This document shows, in pieces, positions 1-5,926 of a DNA stretch of 7,384 nt. The position numbers and the translations under genes were made by a program. Numbering within the stretch: the first letter of the stretch is position 1; every line of letters begins with the position of its first letter. The notes under the pieces are model-generated. The model was not told the origin of the DNA, did no database searches, and saw nothing but the letters and a program-made list of their open reading frames with translations. Source of the DNA: an uncultured Verrucomicrobiota bacterium (GTDB taxonomy: Bacteria; Verrucomicrobiota; Kiritimatiellia; RFP12; UBA1067); contig CAMZDY010000052.1 of the NCBI GenBank assembly GCA_947305585.1, positions 1 through 7,384 of the forward strand, written 5' to 3'.

Positions 1-22
1 GCAATAGGGGAAATGAAAAATG
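1..22. other. Sequence downstream of nspC, no feature seen
   Basis: Only 22 bases follow the nspC stop before the window ends. On the minus strand they are T-rich and then C-rich, with no hairpin and no start codon. Whether the transcription unit ends here or continues cannot be told. Confidence 0.6.
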
Positions 23-1141
23 TCAGACGCGGCCGAGGCGAGATTTGAAGTCGGCGTAGGAGAAGGTTTTGAGCGTTTCCACTTGGCCCGACTTGCGCTT
101 GAGGGCGATGGAAGGCAAAGGGATGCCGTTAAAAGTGTTGTTCTTGACCATCGAATAGATGGCCATATCGCCGAATACGAGCTCTTGGCCGGGCGTCAGG
201 GGACGCGCAAAGGAATAGTCGCCGATCACGTCCCCCGCGAGACAGGTGGGCCCGCCCAGCCGATAGGTGAAGCGCTTTTCGCCCGGGAGTCCCGATCCCT
301 TCAAAGGCGGACGGTAAGGCATGGCGATCACGTCCGGCATGTGGCACTCCGCCGAAGCGTCCAAAATGGCGATGGGCCGTCCATAATCGAACACCTCGCG
401 CACGATCGTAACCAAATAGCCCGCATTGAGCGCAATTGCCTCGCCCGGCTCCAGATACACCTCGAGGTGGGGATAGCGCGCGCGGAAGTCCTTAAGGGTC
501 TTAATAAGCAGCTTCACATCGTAGCCCGGCTTGGTGATGTGGTGGCCGCCCCCGAAATTGACCCACTTGAGCTGGGGGAAAAACTCGCCGAACTGCGCCT
601 CGAAATGCGGGAGCGTGCGCGCCAAGACGTCCGCACCCTGCTCGCACATGGTATGGAAATGGAGCCCTTCGAGTCCCTCCAAATCCTCCGGCTTCAGAAA
701 AGCGCGCGGCACCCCTAGACGCGACCCCACGACGCAGGGATTGTAGATGTCGTGCTCGATTTCGCTATAGCCGTGATTGACCCGAAGTCCCGCCGACGGG
801 AGATGGGGAAAATCGCGGAACCGCCGCCACTGCGCCACCGAATTGAAGACGATATGGTCGCACCACTGGACGATTTCCGTCATTTCCGCTTCGGTGAAAG
901 CGGGATTGAAAACGTGATTCTCTTTTGAAGGCATCTCCTCGTGGGCGAGGCGAGCCTCATATAGTCCGCTCGCCGTAGTGCCATCGAGGTACTTGGCAAT
1001 CAAAGGATAGGTGTCGAACGCCGAAAACGCCTTCTGCGCCAAGAGAATCTTGACGCCCGCCTCGCGCCGCACCTTGGCAAGCAACTTGAGATTGCGCTCG
1101 AGCCGCGCTTCGTCGATGAGATAATAAGGGGTTGACGGCAA
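23..1141 (-). CDS. nspC: Carboxynorspermidine/carboxyspermidine decarboxylase
   Basis: PLP-dependent decarboxylase of the alanine-racemase (beta/alpha-barrel) fold; it removes CO2 from carboxyspermidine or carboxynorspermidine to finish spermidine or norspermidine, and related enzymes act on carboxyaminopropylagmatine. It is complete at 372 residues, the normal family size. Seen: PLP lysine K37 in LLAQKAF, YLDGTTASGLYEARLAHE (51-68), LHFHTMCEQG (160-169), phosphate-binding NFGGGHH (195-201), VYLEPGEAI (228-236), the DASAECHMPDV segment with the active-site Cys266, and YRLGGPTCLAGD (293-304). The start is TTG at 1141, one base after the preceding stop. A rare start codon with a weak ribosome site suggests low output or dependence on ribosomes arriving from the upstream gene. 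It is the last gene visible in the run; the next gene or terminator would lie left of base 1. Confidence 0.95.
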   Translation of the reverse strand: MPSTPYYLIDEARLERNLKLLAKVRREAGVKILLAQKAFSAFDTYPLIAKYLDGTTASGLYEARLAHEEMPSKENHVFNPAFTEAEMTEIVQWCDHIVFNSVAQWRRFRDFPHLPSAGLRVNHGYSEIEHDIYNPCVVGSRLGVPRAFLKPEDLEGLEGLHFHTMCEQGADVLARTLPHFEAQFGEFFPQLKWVNFGGGHHITKPGYDVKLLIKTLKDFRARYPHLEVYLEPGEAIALNAGYLVTIVREVFDYGRPIAILDASAECHMPDVIAMPYRPPLKGSGLPGEKRFTYRLGGPTCLAGDVIGDYSFARPLTPGQELVFGDMAIYSMVKNNTFNGIPLPSIALKRKSGQVETLKTFSYADFKSRLGRV

Positions 1142-1145
1142 CTTA
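1139..1145 (-). promoter_or_regulatory. nspC TTG start abutting the dehydrogenase stop
   Basis: The TAA stop (1143-1145) is followed by one G and then TTG (1139-1141). In the nspC frame the codons just upstream are AAG, CGT, TGC and TGG, then an in-frame TAA at 1154-1156. No ATG or GTG occurs before the conserved N-terminus, so TTG is effectively forced as the start. Only a weak GGTG (1149-1152) precedes it, 7 nt away. Confidence 0.8.
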
Positions 1146-2420
1146 CGGCACCATTACGGGGTCGAAGTTTTCCTGCCAAGGCAGTCCCTGCACGTTCAGT
1201 TCAGCCATGAAAGGATCCGGGTCGAACTCCTCGCAGGTATGGACGCCTTTCTCGGTCCATTTCCCTTCCAGGAACATCTTGGCGCCGATCATGGCGGGGA
1301 CGCCCGTAGTGTAGCTGATCGCCTGGGAGCCGACTTCGCGGTAGCACTCCTGGTGGTCGCACACGTTGTAGACGTAGTAGCGGACCGGCTTACCGTCCTT
1401 CACGCCCTCGAAAATACAACCGATATTCGTCTTGCCCTTGGTGCGAGGACCCAAAGAGGCAGGATCGGGCAGAAGCGCACGCAGGAACTGGATAGGCACG
1501 ATCTCCACGCCGTTGAACTTGATGGGGTCGATACGGGTCATGCCCACGTTCTCGAGACACTTCAGATGCGTAAGGTAGCTCTGTCCGAACGTCATGAAGA
1601 AGCGGATCCGTTTGATCCCCTTCAGGTTGCAGCCGAGCGACTCCAGCTCTTCGTGATGGAGGAGATACATATCCTTCTCACCCACCTGGTCGAAATTGTA
1701 GACACGCTTGATGGCCATGGGGGCCGTCTCGACCCACCAACCCTTGTCGAACGCCTTGCGGTTCTCGACGGTCACTTCCGGCTTGTCGCCGGCGGGATCG
1801 GCCACCCAGTAGCTGCCTTTCGCCGCCACTTCGCGAATGTTGATTTCAGGATTGAAGTTGGTGGCGAAAGGATAGCCGTGATCGCCGCCGTTGCAGTCCA
1901 GAATATCGAGCGTGTGGATTTCGTCGAAGTAATGCTTTTGGGCGTAAGCGGAGAAAACCTGGGTTACTCCAGGGTCGAATCCGCAACCCAAAATGGCGGT
2001 AAGCCCGGCCTTTTCAAACTTTTCGCGGTAGGCCCACTGCCAGGAATATTCGAAGTGCGCATCTTCCGGCGGCTCGTAGTTGGCGGTGTCGAGGTAGCTC
2101 ACACCCGCCTCCAAGCACGCATCCATTATCGCAAGGTCCTGATAGGGTAAAGCGATGTTCATGACGAGGTCGGGCTTGAAAGCGCGGATCATGGCGACAG
2201 TGGCCGCCTTATCCATGGCGTCGAGACTGGCGGTAGTAATGACGGTCTTTTTGCCGTCCTTCCCGAATCCGCGCTGTTCGATGTCGGCCTTGATGGCATC
2301 GCATCGGGCAACCGTGCGCGAGGCGATCAGGAGTTCGCCGAACACGTCAGGGTTTTGAGCCATTTTCGCCGCAGCCACACCGGCAACTCCGCCGGCACCA
2401 ATTAGCATGACTTTTGCCAT
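1143..2420 (-). CDS. Carboxy(nor)spermidine dehydrogenase/synthase (LYS1/saccharopine dehydrogenase family)
   Basis: NADPH-dependent enzyme that in this family condenses a diamine with L-aspartate semialdehyde to give a carboxylated polyamine: carboxyspermidine from putrescine, carboxynorspermidine from diaminopropane, or carboxyaminopropylagmatine from agmatine. Its 425 residues match the usual ~400. An N-terminal Rossmann motif GAGGVAG (8-14) is visible, followed by the family-typical stretches SRTVARCD, YLDTANYEPPEDAHFEY and GCGFDPGVTQVF. The C-terminal half includes DILDCNGGDHGYPFATNF and TTGVPAMIGAKM. The ATG at 2420 overlaps the speB TGA by one base (TGATG), with AAAGGA 7-8 nt upstream. 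Its partner decarboxylase NspC follows after a single base, the usual pairing for this pathway. Lysine-pathway saccharopine dehydrogenase was considered but is much less likely given this partner. The exact amine substrate cannot be read from the sequence. Confidence 0.92.
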   Translation of the reverse strand: MAKVMLIGAGGVAGVAAAKMAQNPDVFGELLIASRTVARCDAIKADIEQRGFGKDGKKTVITTASLDAMDKAATVAMIRAFKPDLVMNIALPYQDLAIMDACLEAGVSYLDTANYEPPEDAHFEYSWQWAYREKFEKAGLTAILGCGFDPGVTQVFSAYAQKHYFDEIHTLDILDCNGGDHGYPFATNFNPEINIREVAAKGSYWVADPAGDKPEVTVENRKAFDKGWWVETAPMAIKRVYNFDQVGEKDMYLLHHEELESLGCNLKGIKRIRFFMTFGQSYLTHLKCLENVGMTRIDPIKFNGVEIVPIQFLRALLPDPASLGPRTKGKTNIGCIFEGVKDGKPVRYYVYNVCDHQECYREVGSQAISYTTGVPAMIGAKMFLEGKWTEKGVHTCEEFDPDPFMAELNVQGLPWQENFDPVMVP

Positions 2421-3274
2421 CAGCAGGTTCCTTTCAGATTGAGGGCCAGGATTTCTTCACGGAGAAGCTTGCAGGCGAGCGCGGTGGAGCGACCGGTATT
2501 GTCCAAAGGCGGGGAGAGCTCCACGTTGTCGAGGGCGACAACGTTCAGATTCTTTAGGACATGGAACAAATCACCCAGCAGTTGACGAAACGCAAGACCC
2601 CCCGCCTCCTGGGTCCCGGTGCCAGGGAACTCCGACGGATCTATCACATCGAGATCCACCGTGAGATAAACCGGAACTTCAGGGCCGATCGTTTTGACGG
2701 CATCCGGCAGCATGGTGCTGGAAAAAAGCTGAGTAGCGACATGGCCGTCCCTCATAAACTGCCGTTCCTCGCACGTGCCGGAACGGATGCCGAACTGCCA
2801 GATGCGCCCGTCGCCCACGAGATCGTGGCAACGCCGCATTACGCAGGCGTGGGAAAGCTTGACCCCAAGATAATCCTCGCGCAGATCGGCATGGGCGTCG
2901 AAATGTACGATGCAAAGATCGGGATACCGTTTGAAAGCGGCGCGGACCGACCCCAAAGTAACGAGATGTTCTCCGCCCAGAAGGAACGGTATTTTGCCGG
3001 CGTCGAGAATACGCCCGGACTCATCTTCAATCATTTCGAGCGCGCGATCTGGCGCGCCGAACGGCAGTTCCAGATCGCCCACATCGTGCACCCGCACATC
3101 CGCCAAATCCTTATCTTGGTACATCGAATACGTCTCGATGCCGAACGATTCCGACCGCATGGCCGCCGGACCGAACCTGGTGCCGGGACGGAAACTGGTG
3201 GTGGAATCGTACGGCGCCCCGAAAATCACGGTGCGCGCATCCTCGAACGTGCTGTCGGCGCCGATGAAGTTCAT
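2420..3274 (-). CDS. speB: Agmatinase-family ureohydrolase
   Basis: Binuclear-manganese hydrolase of the arginase/agmatinase superfamily; it would release urea from agmatine to give putrescine, or from N1-aminopropylagmatine to give spermidine. The protein has 284 residues. The six expected metal ligands are present: H103 in GGEH, D126, H128 and D130 in HFDAHADLR, and D207 and D209 in TVDLDVIDP. The conserved SHA (141-143), GIRSG (162-166) and ELSPP (252-256) segments are also there. The start is the ATG at 3274 (MNFIGADSTF), which overlaps the speE stop by ATGA and has GAAGGAA 11 nt upstream (3286-3292). The same frame is open back to 3718, but that extra part is the out-of-phase shadow of speE. 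Arginase, guanidinobutyrase or aminopropylagmatine ureohydrolase are possible family alternatives; the adjacent decarboxylase favours an agmatine-type substrate. Confidence 0.93.
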   Translation of the reverse strand: MNFIGADSTFEDARTVIFGAPYDSTTSFRPGTRFGPAAMRSESFGIETYSMYQDKDLADVRVHDVGDLELPFGAPDRALEMIEDESGRILDAGKIPFLLGGEHLVTLGSVRAAFKRYPDLCIVHFDAHADLREDYLGVKLSHACVMRRCHDLVGDGRIWQFGIRSGTCEERQFMRDGHVATQLFSSTMLPDAVKTIGPEVPVYLTVDLDVIDPSEFPGTGTQEAGGLAFRQLLGDLFHVLKNLNVVALDNVELSPPLDNTGRSTALACKLLREEILALNLKGTC

Positions 3275-4116
3275 TGGTTCAAGAGTTCCTTCACGTAGTT
3301 GGGAAGCGCAAACGCCCCGCGGTGGAGATCGGTGTTGTAGTAGCGCGTGGAAATGCTTAGCTTGTTCCAGCGCGCCGCATCCAGGTCGTCGATGGGATGA
3401 TACTTCTTGGAAGCGAATCCGAAAAGCCAGTGGCCCGAAGGATAACTCGGAATGTGACACTGATAGACGGTAGAGACCGGAAATTCTACCGCAATATGCC
3501 GGTGCGCGTCCCTGACCGAACGCTGGTGCGCGTGGTAGAACGGCGATTCGTGCTGGTTTATGAGAATGCCGTCGTCCCGGAGCGCCTTGAAGCAGGTGCC
3601 GTAGAATTCGCGCGTGAAGAGCCCCTCGGCGGGGCCATAGGGATCGGACGAATCCACGATGATTAGATCGTACTCGGCCTTCTTGCCGCGCACGTAGCGG
3701 AGCCCTTCCTCGAACCACACGCTAACGCGTTTGTCCTTGAGTTTTGAGGAGGTGAAAGGCAGATATTTCTTGGCGAGCAGCACCACGTCCTTGTCCACCT
3801 CCACAAGGTCGATGGACTCGATCTTGCGGTATTTGACCAGTTCGCGCACCGTTCCCCCGTCGCCCCCGCCGATCACAAGCACGTTCTTTACAGCTGGATT
3901 GACAGCCATCGGCACATGGGTTATCATCTCATGATAGATGAACTCGTCCTTTTCAGTCGTCATGAGACCCCCGTCCAATACGAGCACGCGGCCGTACGCC
4001 GGAGTGTCGAGGATGTCGATCTGCTGAACCGCACTCTTCTTGGAGGCCACCTGCACGGAAGCCTTCATCGAGAAGCGGACATCATCGGTATGCTGGTCGG
4101 TGTACCAAAGTTCCAT
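3271..4116 (-). CDS. speE: Spermidine synthase family aminopropyltransferase
   Basis: Transfers an aminopropyl group from decarboxylated SAM to an amine acceptor (putrescine in classical spermidine synthase), releasing methylthioadenosine. At 281 residues it is typical of bacterial SpeE. Seen in order: N-terminal MELWYTDQHTDDVRFS, LDGGLMTTEKDEFIYHEM (48-64), the nucleotide-binding GGGDGG (83-88), E106 and D108 in LVEVD, the catalytic DSSDP (D155, D158) followed by YGPAEGLF, QHESPF (188-193), and YPSGHW (225-230) in the amine-pocket region. All key acidic residues look intact, so it should be active. No SpeD (SAM decarboxylase) gene lies in the window, so the aminopropyl donor must come from elsewhere or the donor differs. 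With agmatine-producing and ureohydrolase genes on either side, agmatine as acceptor, as in Thermus-type aminopropyltransferases, is a real alternative. The stop overlaps the speB start (ATGA). Confidence 0.95.
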   Translation of the reverse strand: MELWYTDQHTDDVRFSMKASVQVASKKSAVQQIDILDTPAYGRVLVLDGGLMTTEKDEFIYHEMITHVPMAVNPAVKNVLVIGGGDGGTVRELVKYRKIESIDLVEVDKDVVLLAKKYLPFTSSKLKDKRVSVWFEEGLRYVRGKKAEYDLIIVDSSDPYGPAEGLFTREFYGTCFKALRDDGILINQHESPFYHAHQRSVRDAHRHIAVEFPVSTVYQCHIPSYPSGHWLFGFASKKYHPIDDLDAARWNKLSISTRYYNTDLHRGAFALPNYVKELLNQ

Positions 4117-4122
4117 GCCAAA

Positions 4123-4129
4123 CCTCCTT
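4123..4129 (-). promoter_or_regulatory. Strong Shine-Dalgarno site of speE, overlapping the decarboxylase stop
   Basis: AAGGAGG (followed by T) lies 6 nt upstream of the ATG at 4116 and shares bases with the TAA stop of the preceding gene. It is the strongest ribosome-binding site in the window, so speE may be translated efficiently and partly independently of upstream ribosomes. Confidence 0.75.
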
Positions 4130-5585
4130 AGCCCACGACCTGGAGATAGTCGAGATTCATGTCCTCTGTACCGGTCATGAAGCAGCCCCGGTCCTTGGCG
4201 AAGAGGATGTGCTCCAAAATATCGGGCGTGATGCGTTCGCCAGGCGCCACGATCGGGATGCCCGGAGGATAGCTCATCACGAATTCGCCCGCCACAAATC
4301 CAACCGACTCCTTCATGGGCACCCGGCGCTTCTTGGCGTAGAACGCGTCCTGCGGCGTCATGGCGATCGACGGATCGATGTATTCGTGGTCGAAGAGCCC
4401 CGCCGCACTCCGTTCATGCAGACGCTTGATCTCGGCCAAAGCCGAAATGAGCCGCTCCACGTCCATCATGCGATCGCCAGCGGAAAGGATGGCGAGGAGG
4501 TTGCCGATGTCGCCGAACTCGATCTGAATTCCGTAGTCGTCGCGGAGATGATCGTAAACCTCGATACCCGCAAGCCCGATATCACGCGTATGCACCGACA
4601 GTTTCGTACTGTCGAACGCGAACGCGGCATCGCCATCGATAAGTTCGGTGCCGAACGCGTAATAGCCCCCGAGATCGTTGATCTCCTCGCGGGCGTAGTC
4701 GGCAAACTCCATCGTCTTCTGATACATGGCGCGGCCCTTGAAGAAGAGATTGCGGCGCGCGATATCGAGCGAAGAAAGGAGCAGATACGAAGCCGACGTG
4801 GACTGCGTAAGCGTGATGACCTGGCGCACGTAGTCGGGGTTGACCGGCTTGCGTGTAAGCAAAATAGAGCTCTGCGTGAGCGATCCGCCGGTCTTGTGGA
4901 TGGAGGCGGCCGCCATGTCGGCCCCTGCCGCCATGGCCGAAACCGGCAACTGCTCGTGAAAATAGAAATGGGTGCCGTGCGCCTCGTCGGCCAACACCAG
5001 CATGCCGGCCTCATGCGCCAACCTAACGATCGCGCGCAGATTGGAGCAGATGCCGTAATAGGTCGGATTGTTGACGAGAATCGCCTTGGCGTCCGGATGC
5101 TCCTCGATGGCCTTCTTCACGTCGGCAACCGACATCCCGAGCGGGATGCCCAGACGCTTGTCGCGACCAGGATTGATGTAGATCGGCACAGCTCCGTTCA
5201 CCACCAACGCGTTGATTGCGCTCCGATGCACGTTGCGCGGCATGATGATCTTGTCGCCGCGTCCGCAAGCGGTCCAGATCATCGTCTGCACGGCGGAGGT
5301 AGTGCCGTTCACCATGAAAAACGCATTATCCGCCTCGAACGCCTCCGCGGCCAGCTCCTGCGCCTCCTTGATCACGCTCACCGGATGGCCCAGGTTGTCC
5401 AAAGGCTTCATAGAGTTCACGTCAAGCTCCATGCACAGCTTGCCGAAATACTCCGGCAGCGCCGCGTTCATGCGTCCGCCTTTGTGCGCCGGCACGTCGA
5501 AATGCGCCAAACGGTTGATGCGCTGGGCGTCCAACGCATCCGCCAAAGGCGTCAGGTTCTGCCGCGACTGCGTTTTTTCTGCCAT
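4128..5585 (-). CDS. speA: Orn/Lys/Arg-type PLP decarboxylase, probably biosynthetic arginine decarboxylase
   Basis: Fold-type-I PLP decarboxylase of 485 residues, the size of the short Bacillus SpeA/YaaO-type enzymes rather than the >700-residue acid-inducible forms with a wing domain. Seen: HFDVPAHKGG near the N-terminus (28-37); NGTTSAVQ (93-100), a cofactor phosphate-binding region; DEAHG (200-204), whose Asp contacts the pyridine nitrogen; SIHKTGG with the Schiff-base lysine K231; and the C-terminal YPPGIPIVAPGE signature (439-450). The family includes arginine, lysine and ornithine decarboxylases, and motifs alone do not settle the substrate. Arginine is preferred because an agmatinase-family gene lies two genes downstream and no other agmatine source is in view. 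The product would be agmatine and CO2. The start at 5585 is chosen for its Shine-Dalgarno site and because family similarity begins within about 30 residues. The symbol follows B. subtilis usage; this is not homologous in fold to E. coli SpeA. Confidence 0.92.
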   Translation of the reverse strand: MAEKTQSRQNLTPLADALDAQRINRLAHFDVPAHKGGRMNAALPEYFGKLCMELDVNSMKPLDNLGHPVSVIKEAQELAAEAFEADNAFFMVNGTTSAVQTMIWTACGRGDKIIMPRNVHRSAINALVVNGAVPIYINPGRDKRLGIPLGMSVADVKKAIEEHPDAKAILVNNPTYYGICSNLRAIVRLAHEAGMLVLADEAHGTHFYFHEQLPVSAMAAGADMAAASIHKTGGSLTQSSILLTRKPVNPDYVRQVITLTQSTSASYLLLSSLDIARRNLFFKGRAMYQKTMEFADYAREEINDLGGYYAFGTELIDGDAAFAFDSTKLSVHTRDIGLAGIEVYDHLRDDYGIQIEFGDIGNLLAILSAGDRMMDVERLISALAEIKRLHERSAAGLFDHEYIDPSIAMTPQDAFYAKKRRVPMKESVGFVAGEFVMSYPPGIPIVAPGERITPDILEHILFAKDRGCFMTGTEDMNLDYLQVVG

Positions 5586-5593
5586 CTCGCTTT

Positions 5594-5598
5594 TCCTC
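5594..5598 (-). promoter_or_regulatory. Shine-Dalgarno site of the decarboxylase, overlapping the panD stop
   Basis: GAGGA begins inside the TGA stop of panD and lies 8 nt before the ATG at 5585. It decides the start at 5585 (protein beginning MAEKTQ) over the longer in-frame reading that starts at 5723 inside panD and encodes panD-shadow sequence. Confidence 0.65.
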
Positions 5599-5926
5599 AG
5601 CCGAAGTGCTTCACTTTGGGAGTCCATCCATCCGCTTCCGACGGATCCAACCTTGCGAACGCCATCACGATGAGCCGGTCGCCCACCTTGCCCTTGTGCG
5701 CGGCCGCCCCGTTCAGGCAACACACGTGCGATCCCCGCTGGCCGCAGATGGCGTAAGTCTCGAACCGGTTGCCGTTCTCCACGTCGGCCACGAGAATCTT
5801 CTCGTACGGAACGAGCCCCACCGCTTCCATATCATCCGGGTCGAGCGACAGCGATCCTTCGTAATCAAGTTCGCATTGCGTCACCCGAATACGATGCAGT
5901 TTGGACTTCAACAATTCGATCGTCAT
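5597..5926 (-). CDS. panD: Aspartate 1-decarboxylase (pyruvoyl-dependent)
   Basis: Makes beta-alanine from L-aspartate for pantothenate and CoA synthesis; cytosolic, a self-processed tetramer in the known family. Its 109 residues are close to the usual ~115-140. The self-cleavage site YEGS places Gly24-Ser25 exactly as in E. coli PanD, so Ser25 becomes the pyruvoyl group. Other family residues are present at the same numbers: K9, R54, T57, Y58, N72 and the NGAAAH segment (72-77). These argue for genuine aspartate decarboxylation rather than a diverged function. The ATG overlaps the clpX stop (ATGA), with AAGGAG 11 nt upstream at 5938-5943. panC and panB are not adjacent; instead panD is followed after 11 nt by a polyamine decarboxylase. 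A role tied to the polyamine genes is only an inference, for example use of the same aspartate pool, since the later dehydrogenase consumes aspartate semialdehyde. Confidence 0.97.
   Translation of the reverse strand: MTIELLKSKLHRIRVTQCELDYEGSLSLDPDDMEAVGLVPYEKILVADVENGNRFETYAICGQRGSHVCCLNGAAAHKGKVGDRLIVMAFARLDPSEADGWTPKVKHFG

Noticed and set aside
20..718. 232-codon open frame on the plus strand opposite nspC
   Set aside because: Antisense shadow of the nspC C-terminal half; no motif.
1239..2150. 303-codon open frame on the plus strand opposite the dehydrogenase
   Set aside because: Antisense shadow of a well-supported gene, with no family motif.
3275..3718. 148-residue N-terminal extension of the agmatinase frame, suggesting a fusion protein
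   Set aside because: The extension is out of phase within speE and has no homology-like features; the ATG at 3274 gives a normal family-length agmatinase with stop/start coupling.
5586..5723. Longer decarboxylase start inside panD
   Set aside because: The added residues are a panD shadow, whereas a Shine-Dalgarno site sits just before the ATG at 5585.
4209..5756. 515-codon open frame on the plus strand opposite the decarboxylase and panD
   Set aside because: It is antisense to a gene with clear PLP-decarboxylase motifs. The translation is rich in Arg/His/Val with no recognisable domain, as expected from the complement of a GC-rich gene.
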